The notes under the pieces were generated by a model, which was not told where the DNA came from, made no database searches, and saw nothing but the letters and a program-made list of their open reading frames with translations. The position numbers and the translations under genes are program-made. From Oscillospiraceae bacterium (GTDB lineage Bacteria > Bacillota_A > Clostridia > Oscillospirales > Ruminococcaceae), in assembly GCA_017523995.1 (NCBI GenBank), contig JAFWUX010000076.1, forward strand, positions 1-27,621: a stretch of 27,621 bases of DNA, read 5' to 3'. Shown one piece after another: positions 15,592-23,300 of this stretch (position 1 is its first letter; the number at the start of each line of letters is the position of its first letter).

Positions 15592-15900
15592 TTATTTTAC
15601 CCTATATGTCTTGGTGACGCCCTTGTTCTCAGAACGGCAGATCCCGCTGTAACAACCGGCTTGGAACCTATTGCTGATAAATTTCCCTACGCGGCACTTA
15701 TCGCCGCGGGAAAGACGCTCGTACAGTTCCGCATCAACACTACAGATAATTTCCTTAACTGTGCAGCTCTCGCCGGTTTTATCGACGGTTTCTGCCCAGT
15801 CTTCGAAGATCTCTACTGCTGCGTAGAAATCTTCGATGCAGCAGATCTTCCAGTTGAGCACAAAATGCTCATACTTGCGCTTCTTTTTCCGCCTTCTCAT
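15592..15900 (-). CDS. Small element protein, DUF1413-like C-terminus
   Basis: 102 residues. A very basic start (MRRRKKKRKYEHFVLNWKIC) leads to an acidic helical part and then ELYERLSRGDKCRVGKFISN with RSENKGVTKTYRV. That last part resembles the DUF1413 pattern of a short helix, a (R/K)G-x4-(L/V)G-K-x-F turn and a terminal strand, a fold seen in small element genes near serine recombinases; the match is by eye and moderate. The ATG at 15900 has AGGAGG nine bases upstream; a GTG nine bases earlier opens the frame. It overlaps the preceding gene by 32 bases and is the last gene of its operon. Confidence 0.6.
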   Translation of the reverse strand: MRRRKKKRKYEHFVLNWKICCIEDFYAAVEIFEDWAETVDKTGESCTVKEIICSVDAELYERLSRGDKCRVGKFISNRFQAGCYSGICRSENKGVTKTYRVK

Positions 15901-16159
15901 GGCCCTCACCTCCTTTCTCCTGTTCGGACAGCATCATTCTTCTGCCGATCAGATTATGCGGGAATTCCAGACTTTCATAGTCCATGATTGTCTGGAGTTC
16001 CTGATCCGCGAGCCAAACTTTGCCTGGTTCTGAGAAACTGATGCCGTCACTGCCGATGCCCAGCACCGCCAGCACATACATCTCGCGTTTCGGATCATAT
16101 GAAAACCCTGTAATCAGAGCCTCGGTCTCCTTGCGACCGTTTTCAAAATAATAATACAT
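15869..16159 (-). CDS. Hypothetical protein, 96 residues
   Basis: Not recognised. It starts MYYYFENGRKETEALITGFS and continues with a beta-rich middle (REMYVLAVLGIGSDGISFSE, KVWLADQELQTIMDY) and a charged tail rich in Glu and Lys. GGAGG lies eight bases before the ATG at 16159, which follows the second recombinase stop by 13 bases; the frame is open further upstream, but that part runs antiparallel to no signal and overlaps the recombinase. The tail overlaps the next gene. Genes of this size just after a serine recombinase are common in clostridial elements and may modulate excision, but nothing here shows that. Confidence 0.65.
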   Translation of the reverse strand: MYYYFENGRKETEALITGFSYDPKREMYVLAVLGIGSDGISFSEPGKVWLADQELQTIMDYESLEFPHNLIGRRMMLSEQEKGGEGHEKAEKEAQV

Positions 16160-16172
16160 TATTTTTCCTCCT

Positions 16173-17690
16173 TTAATAATTGAGGCAGTGGATCGCACTG
16201 CTATCAGCCGCCACACCCTCGTTAAAGATGATTGTAACAGCATCCTCATCAATGTCGATTCGTTCAATCATTGCATCTCTGAGTGCAAATGCCTCAGAGG
16301 TCTTTTGATTGCACATATAGGGCAATGACTGCTTTACCAGCTGATTGTAGGTGTCCTGACCGACTGATGATGCTTCCTGCTTCTTGGCTGCAAGCTGCGC
16401 TTTCAAGATGGCAAGCTCTGCCTCATTTTTTTCAATCTTGTTCAGAATGGTCTGCGTTGCACGTCCTGCCTCCAGATAACCGGTGAGGTTGTTCTGTGCT
16501 TTTTCCAGACCATTGATCTGGTTGGTCAGTGCATTGACCTCTTCGCTATGCTGGGCATTCTGCACTGACAGCTTTGTATTCATCACTGACAGAATTCTAT
16601 TTGCATTCTCCGAATTGAACAAACACTGCTGCAATGCGGAGAATGTGAATTCGTTCAGATTTTTCATATTAATATTTTTAATCCTGCAATGGCAGGTAGG
16701 CTTATAGCTGTAGTAGTTTCTGCCCTTGCTCTTGCTTACATTGCCGGTGAAAGCTTTGCCGCACTTTGCACAGCGCAGCTTTCCGTTCAGCGGATAGTAG
16801 TGCTTACCGGCTCTGTGCTGATAACTGTTTTTGTTGTCTGCCATCTTCTCTTGTACTTTCTGAAAGTCTTCGTGAGAAATAATGGCAGGCATTCCGTCAG
16901 GAATTTGGATGTATTCACGTTTGGATTTACGGGAATTTCGCCTGCCCTCGGAATCCTTCGGGGCGCTTTTATCATATACATAAGTGCCCATGTACTTGGG
17001 ATTCTTCAATATACCGTTCAGAGACGGCTTCGTAAAGTCTCTCCCTGCATTAGTTTTATAGCCTTGCTTCTTCAGATACTTTATGATGTAGTCATACCCC
17101 ATATCCTGCAAATACAACTTGAAGATCTCTCTGACGATCGGCGCCTTCAGCTCATCGATCTCGTAAAAGCCCTCAGCATTGACCTTGTATCCGATCGGCG
17201 GTACACCGCCGAGATGGCGGGACTCCTTTGCAAGTGTCAGCATTGCGGAGCGCGTATTCTGTGACAGAGTGTTAGAGAAATCCTCGGCAACTGCAGCTCT
17301 GACGGTTGTGAGCAGTTTGCTGGTGTTGCCGAAGGTATCAATACCGTCATGTACAGCGATAAACCGGATGCCGTTCTTCTCAAACCAGTCTAGGTCTTGC
17401 AGCTGATTTTTTGCATTGCGATGAAGTCTGTCAATTGCCCTCACAATGACCGTCTTGGCCTGTACGGTGCCGTCAGCGAGATCCTTCAGCATCTGCTGAT
17501 ACTGTGGCCTGTTGGTGTTTCTGCCAGTCTTTGCGGTATCTATATAGCAATTCTCAATAACCATATTATGTTCAGCACAATATTTTTCAATGCACATCAT
17601 CTGTGCGGAAACACTGTTGCCATCGTCCTGATTGTGACTGCTATAGCGAATACTTGCGACTACTTTTTCTGGCTCGTTCTCATTCTTCAA
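16173..17690 (-). CDS. Large serine recombinase, full length
   Basis: 505 residues, the usual size of the class. Catalytic domain at the N-terminus: VVASIRYSSHNQDDGNSVSAQ with nucleophile Ser17, TGRNTNRPQYQQML, and VIVRAIDRLHRNAKNQLQD. The recombinase domain contains GGVPPIGYKV, APIVREIFKLYLQDMGYDYI and KPSLNGILKNPKYMGTYVYD. A zinc ribbon follows (LRCAKCGKAFTG, later CHCRIKN), then a long coiled coil at about 375-460 (EEVNALTNQINGLEKAQNNL, AELAILKAQLAAKKQEA). All motifs needed for activity are present. The start is TTG at 17690 with GAAGAGG five bases upstream. It sits in an operon with a DUF927 ATPase and small genes, which suggests it serves the element carrying them. It is only distantly similar to the other two recombinases. 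Confidence 0.92.
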   Translation of the reverse strand: MKNENEPEKVVASIRYSSHNQDDGNSVSAQMMCIEKYCAEHNMVIENCYIDTAKTGRNTNRPQYQQMLKDLADGTVQAKTVIVRAIDRLHRNAKNQLQDLDWFEKNGIRFIAVHDGIDTFGNTSKLLTTVRAAVAEDFSNTLSQNTRSAMLTLAKESRHLGGVPPIGYKVNAEGFYEIDELKAPIVREIFKLYLQDMGYDYIIKYLKKQGYKTNAGRDFTKPSLNGILKNPKYMGTYVYDKSAPKDSEGRRNSRKSKREYIQIPDGMPAIISHEDFQKVQEKMADNKNSYQHRAGKHYYPLNGKLRCAKCGKAFTGNVSKSKGRNYYSYKPTCHCRIKNINMKNLNEFTFSALQQCLFNSENANRILSVMNTKLSVQNAQHSEEVNALTNQINGLEKAQNNLTGYLEAGRATQTILNKIEKNEAELAILKAQLAAKKQEASSVGQDTYNQLVKQSLPYMCNQKTSEAFALRDAMIERIDIDEDAVTIIFNEGVAADSSAIHCLNY

Positions 17691-17775
17691 TGTTACCTCT
17701 TCTTTCTTCCATAAAGATTGATATATCGGGCTTCAAAAGAGGAGTGGTGGTGATCTGCCGGAATGCACTTTCATG

Positions 17776-17961
17776 TTACTCCGCCTCCTTGGTCTGCTGC
17801 CGGAACAGGATATCAATTAGTACGTCGGCTGCATGGTCAATAATCTCTGCCTCAGCAGCCACATTTACATCGTTGGTGTATTTCACATTATCACAGTAAA
17901 CGGGCTGCGCGGCCTGCAACTGCGTTCTCGAAGCCGTAATCGAGATTATCTGCTGTTTCAT
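17776..17961 (-). CDS. Hypothetical protein, 61 residues
   Basis: Not recognised. Helical, acidic in the second half (VNVAAEAEIIDHAADVLIDI ending RQQTKEAE); no cysteine pair or membrane segment. GAGAGGAG lies nine bases before the ATG at 17961. It overlaps the 3' end of the DUF927 gene by 71 bases in another frame, and the second recombinase begins 85 bases after it. The 85-base gap holds two very short open stretches but nothing convincing. Confidence 0.6.
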   Translation of the reverse strand: MKQQIISITASRTQLQAAQPVYCDNVKYTNDVNVAAEAEIIDHAADVLIDILFRQQTKEAE

Positions 17962-19729
17962 TTCCAAGCTCCTCTCCATCCTCTTCAAGCCAATCCTGGA
18001 CCTCGGTGCTGACCGGTTTGTCTGGAATCAGGCCGAATGCGATCTCATTGACCTGCTGAACATCCAATTGATACGAATAGCAGGCCACACCGTCAATCAC
18101 GAGCTTGGATTTGACACGATTTTTTGACTGCCTGATCAGCAAGCCATCTCGGTCTAGATATGTAATCGCACGCTTGATGTCGCTGATTCCGGCTTCTCGC
18201 AACAAGGTCTCAAAGAGCGTCTCGACGATTGCAATAGTTTGTATCGTACCGTTCCGGTCTGTGCTCCAGCGGATACCCTGTGCTTGCCGATATTTCGAGG
18301 AAATCAGCGCGAAAAGCTTTGTCACGACATTCCGTGCCGGGTCTGCATTTGCAGCGATCTGGTTATTAATCTCGAGGCAAATCTCATACATCTCTTCCAC
18401 AGCGATCTTGACGCCGAGTTTGGCAAGGATATCCGCCGTAAGAAGAATTACTGCAAATTCTTGAATCAATCGATCTGTCAGACCGGATGGCTGCAGTCCC
18501 GGCAGTGATGCTAACTTCTTTTGAACCGTCTGATATTGATCAAATATGTTATCTTGATCTGCGCTCAGCAAATAGTCTGAAAGCATCTCGCCGATTACTC
18601 CGTGGTTGTCGGCGGCAAAAGACTTGATTGCATCGGCGTGTGCAGCGTTCCGCGTATATTTTGCGTTCTCAAGGTTAAGAATCCGAACTGCAAGCCCAAG
18701 GTTATCATTCTCGGCCAGATCTACGATGTGCGTTTCTGACGAAAAAAGCGCTGTGCACAACCACGTTTCGCGCTCCTTCAATTGACTCTGCTGGGTGAGC
18801 CGAAGCTTGTCGGCGCCCTGGGAAAAACTGTACACAAAATTCATCTTACTAACACCGCGGTTTTCTATCGTTGATTCATCGTAGCATACGGGCACACCGC
18901 AATGTCTGCTTAAAAGATGTACTAATGCATTCTGCGTTCCGAAGAAGCCGCTGCAAACCGCTTCGTCCTCGGGAGACGAATACATAGATGCCGCGAGCTG
19001 AAGCGCCGTGGTTTTGCCAGTACTGGAAGTACCGACCAGCGAGAGTCCGAACGAATTCAGCACCAGACTGCACATGATACGCAGGTATGCAAGTACGGTT
19101 GAACCGGCCGCAGTACAGAGCGCGAATTGCAGGTGGTAACAATCCTGAATCAGCATGTTCAGTTCTGCTATATATGCATCCTGTGAAGGCAGCGTCAACT
19201 TATACTGAAGTCGCGGAAACTCGGTATTGGCTCCATACCAAACGAGCTGGTCGTTGAGCCGGCGCCAGCCGAGAATCAGCTTGGCATCTTGCACTTCAAA
19301 CTGTCCGAGTAGCCACTGGAGATGAAGAGCCAACGCTTCGTGCGCTCTGTCTACCTTGGAGACCGCGATTCCCTTGGCAAAAAATGACGGTACTATTCTT
19401 GCAGGCAGTAGCGACTCGAATGGAAAGCGCAGCACACGTTCTCCGGCGGCGATATCGGCAAAATAATTGCCGTCCCTATCGACCACGACAGCCTTGACCG
19501 TGAACTCGTCTGCAATCCATGTGGCAAATGCTTTATCATTTTCTGCTTTATAGACAGATATGTAGCCGGCGTCAGTATGGACAATCCGGTGCTCCGCTGC
19601 GGTATTGCCGGACCCGGTGACATACCTGCGAGCTTCATCATTCAGCCGCTCATATTCATCCGCTGTTATTCTCTTTGGTTTTTGTCTGTCCAGCTTGAAG
19701 CTGACAGGAACCACAATATCGATAATCAT
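17891..19729 (-). CDS. DUF927 family helicase/primase-like ATPase
   Basis: 612 residues. The core is the DUF927 ATPase of plasmid and phage replication proteins: Walker A LVGTSSTGKTTALQLAASMY at about 230-249, the FFGTQNALVHLLSRHCGVPV step, an acidic Walker B region CYDESTIENRGVSKMN, then GADKLRLTQQSQLKERETWL and ALFSSETHIVDLAENDN (sensor). The N-terminal 200 residues (VAVDRDGNYFADI-like strands) fit the family lead domain. The C-terminal part includes a winged-helix-like stretch (AITYLDRDGLLIRQSKNRVK) that could bind DNA. Role: probably unwinding or initiating replication of the element. GAAAGGAG lies eight bases before ATG 19729, and an intrinsic-terminator-like hairpin stands just upstream of that site. 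Confidence 0.82.
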   Translation of the reverse strand: MIIDIVVPVSFKLDRQKPKRITADEYERLNDEARRYVTGSGNTAAEHRIVHTDAGYISVYKAENDKAFATWIADEFTVKAVVVDRDGNYFADIAAGERVLRFPFESLLPARIVPSFFAKGIAVSKVDRAHEALALHLQWLLGQFEVQDAKLILGWRRLNDQLVWYGANTEFPRLQYKLTLPSQDAYIAELNMLIQDCYHLQFALCTAAGSTVLAYLRIMCSLVLNSFGLSLVGTSSTGKTTALQLAASMYSSPEDEAVCSGFFGTQNALVHLLSRHCGVPVCYDESTIENRGVSKMNFVYSFSQGADKLRLTQQSQLKERETWLCTALFSSETHIVDLAENDNLGLAVRILNLENAKYTRNAAHADAIKSFAADNHGVIGEMLSDYLLSADQDNIFDQYQTVQKKLASLPGLQPSGLTDRLIQEFAVILLTADILAKLGVKIAVEEMYEICLEINNQIAANADPARNVVTKLFALISSKYRQAQGIRWSTDRNGTIQTIAIVETLFETLLREAGISDIKRAITYLDRDGLLIRQSKNRVKSKLVIDGVACYSYQLDVQQVNEIAFGLIPDKPVSTEVQDWLEEDGEELGNETADNLDYGFENAVAGRAARLL

Positions 19730-19752
19730 AGTAAAACTCTCCTTTCAAAAAA

Positions 19753-19788
19753 GGGGCTGCAGTCTCCGCGGCGCATGGGCCGCAGCCC
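19753..19788 (-). terminator. Intrinsic terminator directly before the DUF927 ribosome site
   Basis: On the minus strand GGGCTGC (19788-19782) pairs with GCAGCCCC (19760-19753), with an inner GC-rich stem, followed at once by TTTTTT and then GAAAGGAG. It starts six bases after the stop of the TfoX-C gene. No promoter lies between it and DUF927, so downstream transcription needs read-through. Confidence 0.72.
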
Positions 19789-19794
19789 GAACAA

Positions 19795-20595
19795 TTAGCT
19801 CAAATTACTTTTTAATTCCTTTTTGTCTTCCGCAGACAATTGGTTCAGTGGGATTTGGCGAACAGCAGCTTCAAGAGTATAGAGGTCCCGTTCTGAAGCC
19901 TGCAGACCGCTTCTTTTCATTTTGGACCAAGCCTTAACAGCGCCGACCTTTCGCAGCTTTGAAACGGTGCAGATATTGACGCTGTCTAATTTACGTGCCA
20001 AACGCATGCTTATATTTGCATCCACTTTCAATTTGTTAATTCTATTCGCGGATTTCAGCTCAGTCTCCAATTGTTCAATCTTTTGGCCAACACATTCGTG
20101 ATACAACTCTTCAGAATCTCCATAGCATGATGATTGCGGGAGCCACCCATCCAGCTTAAGAAAGCGAAAATGGGAGGCCAGATTGTCCGCGATCACTAGC
20201 TCAAGAAAAGCATCCGGGAAATATGTTTGAAGCGCAATCCCAATACATAATTCCATACGGGATGGAATCGAATTGCGCCTGGATACGTGAGGGATAATCA
20301 CACAAAAGGACGGAGCCTCAAGCGCTTTCAAAAACGACCGTATATTATCGGGCCACAGAAAACCAGCCTCATCCGGAGATGCCGGCAGCGGCACAGTGGT
20401 GACTCCAACCGACTCTGAAAATATACCAAACGCAATCACGATTGCTTGGTTCACAGCGCAAATATTAAGGATATACGGTTTAGCCCATTCGGAAATCTGC
20501 TCTCTGCAACTGAAATCTGGGATTAACGGATCTTCAAGAGGCGTCCGCACAGAAATTCGGAAGTCGTCTTCGAAATGGTAAAAAAATGTACTCAT
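19795..20595 (-). CDS. Protein with TfoX C-terminal helix-hairpin-helix-like domain
   Basis: 266 residues. Residues about 205-266 match the TfoX/Sxy C-terminal domain: a helix-hairpin-helix start (DSVNICTVSKLRKVGAVKAW) followed by SGLQASERDLYTLEAAVRQI and PLNQLSAEDKKEL. That domain is linked to DNA or protein contacts in competence regulators and in many accessory genes. The N-terminal 190 residues (FYHFEDDFRISVRTPLEDPL, SFCVIIPHVSRRNSIPSRME) are not recognised; a short coiled coil (GQKIEQLETELKSANRINKL) joins the two. I chose ATG 20595 (AGGTGG eight bases upstream); a GTG twelve bases earlier opens the frame. First gene of the minus operon and followed immediately by a terminator-like hairpin. 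Confidence 0.65.
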   Translation of the reverse strand: MSTFFYHFEDDFRISVRTPLEDPLIPDFSCREQISEWAKPYILNICAVNQAIVIAFGIFSESVGVTTVPLPASPDEAGFLWPDNIRSFLKALEAPSFCVIIPHVSRRNSIPSRMELCIGIALQTYFPDAFLELVIADNLASHFRFLKLDGWLPQSSCYGDSEELYHECVGQKIEQLETELKSANRINKLKVDANISMRLARKLDSVNICTVSKLRKVGAVKAWSKMKRSGLQASERDLYTLEAAVRQIPLNQLSAEDKKELKSNLS

Positions 20596-20682
20596 AAAAA
20601 ATTCCACCTTTCTATATTAAAAAATACCATAATTGTAGTGAAGGACTGCGTGAATAATACAGTATTCAATTTTCAAGGTGCC

Positions 20683-20710
20683 TAGGAATCACCGGCTCTC
20701 GATGATTCTA
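20683..20710. promoter_or_regulatory. Inverted repeat in the divergent intergenic region
   Basis: GGAATCACC and GATGATTC arms around CGGCTCTC (core 20686-20708) form an imperfect hairpin about 90 bases upstream of the TfoX-C gene, in the 433-base gap between it and the plus-strand orphan. It could be an operator or leader hairpin; no clear minus-strand promoter was found. Confidence 0.35.
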
Positions 20711-20761
20711 ATACTATATACAATCATAGCAGCATTCCCCATTGTTTTTTAATGATGAAGA

Positions 20762-20790
20762 TTGACAACCTACAGACAATGTGGTACAAT
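20762..20790 (+). promoter_or_regulatory. Sigma-A promoter of the orphan two-domain gene
   Basis: TTGACA (20762-20767), 17 bases, TACAAT (20785-20790). It predicts a leader of about 230 bases before ATG 21029. Confidence 0.72.
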
Positions 20791-20864
20791 ATCTATGGAT
20801 ACTCCAATCTCTGAACTCTCATCGTATTTTCATCATAGAGTAATCTCAATAAAATTGCAACAAA

Positions 20865-20882
20865 TACTCTGAGTACTCTGAG
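20865..20882 (+). repeat. Tandem 9-base repeat in the leader of the orphan gene
   Basis: TACTCTGAG occurs twice head to tail and continues into TAACC; the junction AGTACT is palindromic, so ACTCTGAGTACTCTGAGT is nearly symmetrical. It lies about 75 bases after the predicted transcription start and could be an operator. Confidence 0.4.
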
Positions 20883-21028
20883 TAACCGTTTTACTAATCT
20901 CCAAATATGTAACATATCATGGTTTCGGAAACTGTATTATCATCCAATTACTTAAGGACAAAAATACAAGTTCACAGGAATCAATTATCTTATTTGCAAT
21001 TGTACAATAAGAATTGGAGGAAAGAAAA

Positions 21029-22951
21029 ATGGTGGAGAAAAATCTTGAAATTCCAAACAGCTCAGTACCTTTTACTGCAAATATTTTTTTCAGGTTGCTT
21101 GAAACAGTTATAAAAAACAGACGTCGCCCAAGTGATAACTATAAAGCAGATACCGGTAAGCTGACCGGAACACAGTTATTCTACGATTTAGATGTATTAA
21201 CAAAATGTGGTGGCGAATCTGTAGGTGAATTCAAGCATCTGTACACAGGAAGTAAAATTGATCAAGCACAAAAAAACGCTGCGCACAAATTTAAAATTGG
21301 AAAGATAACGCAACGGAAAAGCAGTATATACTGTATTAACGACAGAGATATTGTTGATGTATTTGATAATCGTGTAAGGAACAATTATACAGCAGTCTAT
21401 ACGCAAGCGGTCACTTTGACCCGTATGTATTTCGGAAACGCTTGTTCGGATAAGAATGATGCATTGATTCAGAAAGTACTGTTTTTAATCCGGAACGATA
21501 GTAGCATCAAAGATGATCAAGCTTTCTTCATCTGCTCCGACGGCTCAGCCAAAACAAAAGCCGACCTCGTTGGCATAGATGCAATTGAATTTGAAGCATT
21601 TTTGCTTGGTATATGGCACTTCTTGATTGTATCTCAGAGACTGCAGTGTGGTCTGAAAGACAAAAACAAACTCCTTGAAAAGTTCGCCTATGAAGAACAT
21701 AGCATCAATTTGGTCTTCAGTGATATAGAGATAACGCCAACGGCAAGATCCGGAGACTTAGATGCACAATACCAAACAGACAGCAGTAACAACAGCACAG
21801 CAAGCAATATAAGTAAAGGAAAATCAGTTGAGGAGACAAAGGATAATTACAGCACAGCAAACAACATAAGTGAAGTAAAACCAGAAGAGGAAACAGAGGA
21901 TAATACCAGTACAGCAGATGATGTACAAGAAGAACAACTGAGAGAGGAAACAAAGGCAAATAACCGAAGAAGGCCCCCGAAACAAGTGGTAGAGCAGATA
22001 TTGAGAATCATCCAAGGATCGGTAGATCCATTGGACATTCCTCATCGTATCAAAGTGAGAAACACCGAAGGCGAAGAGCATATACCTAGATACGATTGCA
22101 CGGAAGAACTGGATGCTAATGACAAATATATCTTATCACACCTTGATTACCTAAACGACATGATGGATGACTTGTACAAGGACACACCACTGAAATGTGC
22201 CGCAATAATAGAAAGCGGAAAATTGCCAGATAATGTTATTACAGACGACAGAGATTTCTCTTCAATATTAGCAGATAATGAGATTACTTTGACCAGGAAT
22301 GTGTTCTTTACTCTGCTGCTGGAAGCGGTTAAGACTGATAATCCAAAGCGGGGAAAAAATATAGAGGAGCGTCTGTTTCGTGATCTGATGAAACTGATCG
22401 GCATTGCCTGTCCCGAAGCTAAACCAGACCTGGAATACCTAACCTTTTTTGATGACAAGTTCAGATATCTGAAAGCCGCCTACTCTGCCGAAAGCCTTGA
22501 TGATGAGAACCAGATAAAGGCTTTTGAGGATAAAATCAGTAATGACTATGATGCGGTTCTTGACAATATGATAAGAATTAGGAAGAAGTATTTTAATTCA
22601 CAGAAACGGAACGAGATGTTGGTAGATGCATTGATCAAGTTCATTTGTTACGACGATAGTATTCCGAGTACTCACAAATTCGTGATCAGTGAATTCGGAA
22701 AGAGGCGATTGAAAAGGAAACTGTCCGAAAGCGATGAAATCGAAATTGATTTTGAACCTTTTGTTCTGGATGTCCTGCGCTATGTGTTTGCTTTGCGAAA
22801 TACTAAGGATGCCGAAGGAGCGCAAACTTTTAGCACAGTTTTCTTGAAAAAATATCGTTTTTTAAAGAAAGACTGCGCGGTTTTTCGCGGATGCATAAAA
22901 AAAATAAACGAGCAAAGTGATCGGATTGTAACGCTCACACACCTTGAATAG
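21029..22951 (+). CDS. Orphan protein of two related halves joined by a repeat linker
   Basis: 640 residues, family not recognised. Residues about 10-225 and 405-610 are two copies of one domain: TANIFFRLLETVIKNRRRPS against TRNVFFTLLLEAVKTDNPKR, RVRNNYTAVYTQAVTLTRMY against KISNDYDAVLDNMIRIRKKY, and VGIDAIEFEAFLLGIWHFLI against SDEIEIDFEPFVLDVLRYVF. Each copy looks mostly helical. The linker (about 250-315) is low-complexity, acidic and Asn/Ser/Thr-rich, with three imperfect repeats of about 19 residues. No signal peptide, membrane helix, P-loop or nuclease motif is visible. GGAGG lies nine bases before ATG 21029. The gene is visibly more AT-rich than its neighbours, runs against them, has its own promoter and terminator, and sits among recombinase operons: a transferred cargo gene. 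Function unknown. Confidence 0.75.
   Translation: MVEKNLEIPNSSVPFTANIFFRLLETVIKNRRRPSDNYKADTGKLTGTQLFYDLDVLTKCGGESVGEFKHLYTGSKIDQAQKNAAHKFKIGKITQRKSSIYCINDRDIVDVFDNRVRNNYTAVYTQAVTLTRMYFGNACSDKNDALIQKVLFLIRNDSSIKDDQAFFICSDGSAKTKADLVGIDAIEFEAFLLGIWHFLIVSQRLQCGLKDKNKLLEKFAYEEHSINLVFSDIEITPTARSGDLDAQYQTDSSNNSTASNISKGKSVEETKDNYSTANNISEVKPEEETEDNTSTADDVQEEQLREETKANNRRRPPKQVVEQILRIIQGSVDPLDIPHRIKVRNTEGEEHIPRYDCTEELDANDKYILSHLDYLNDMMDDLYKDTPLKCAAIIESGKLPDNVITDDRDFSSILADNEITLTRNVFFTLLLEAVKTDNPKRGKNIEERLFRDLMKLIGIACPEAKPDLEYLTFFDDKFRYLKAAYSAESLDDENQIKAFEDKISNDYDAVLDNMIRIRKKYFNSQKRNEMLVDALIKFICYDDSIPSTHKFVISEFGKRRLKRKLSESDEIEIDFEPFVLDVLRYVFALRNTKDAEGAQTFSTVFLKKYRFLKKDCAVFRGCIKKINEQSDRIVTLTHLE
21777..21956 (+). 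repeat. Degenerate coding repeat (three units) in the orphan gene linker
   Basis: Three units of roughly 57 bases encode STASNISKGKSVEETK, STANNISEVKPEEETE and STADDVQEEQLREETK. All keep the AGCACAGC(A) start and a Glu-Glu-Thr end. Confidence 0.7.
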
Positions 22952-22960
22952 ACCTAAAAA

Positions 22961-22992
22961 GCTCCGGCAGCTGGTTATTCGGCTGCCGGAGC
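22961..22992. terminator. Shared bidirectional terminator
   Basis: Perfect 11-base arms GCTCCGGCAGC (22961-22971) and GCTGCCGGAGC (22982-22992), ten-base loop; CTTTCTTC on one side and TTTTTAGG on the other strand. It ends both the orphan gene and the convergent DUF960 operon. Confidence 0.9.
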
Positions 22993-23006
22993 CTTTCTTC
23001 ACTGCC

Positions 23007-23300
23007 TCAATACTCCGATGCCAGCAGCATCGTGCAGTGTTCACCGTCATCAATCACATAGACCTTTTCGGTGACGGCAGTATCAGCTGCTGCGAGGATA
23101 TAGGTCATGTCAAATTCCGGTTGCTCGCTGCTGTGGTGGATGACCTGCAAGACGTTCTCCACGCTCAGCCGGAACACCTGCAAATAGTCTTTCGGCTGCG
23201 GCATCTGGTCAATCGCTTGCCACATGAACAGCTGTAATTCCGGCGGTATCTCAGCACTGACTCCTCTGGTCAGGTATCTGCCTTTGTTCTTCTCAAACAT
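23007..23300 (-). CDS. DUF960 family protein
   Basis: 97 residues. The sequence fits DUF960: MFEKNKGRYLTRGVSAEIPP, ELQLFMWQAIDQMP, DYLQVFRLS, and the end KVYVIDDGEHCTMLLASEY. The family is small, soluble and without established function; it is frequent in Firmicutes plasmids and integrative elements. AAGGAGGG lies seven bases before ATG 23300 and the start overlaps the stop of the chimeric gene by eight bases, so it is the last gene of the amidoligase operon. A shared terminator follows. Confidence 0.85.
   Translation of the reverse strand: MFEKNKGRYLTRGVSAEIPPELQLFMWQAIDQMPQPKDYLQVFRLSVENVLQVIHHSSEQPEFDMTYILAAADTAVTEKVYVIDDGEHCTMLLASEY

Noticed and set aside
16689..17264. Plus-strand open frame opposite the full-length recombinase
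   Set aside because: Antisense shadow; the minus strand carries all recombinase motifs.
17692..17775. Very short open stretches between the 61-residue gene and the second recombinase
   Set aside because: 13 and 18 codons; the first has an AGGAGG upstream, but nothing shows translation or a leader-peptide role.
20608..21028. CRISPR-like or iteron array in the divergent gap
   Set aside because: Only two copies of a 9-base unit and one imperfect hairpin; not an array.
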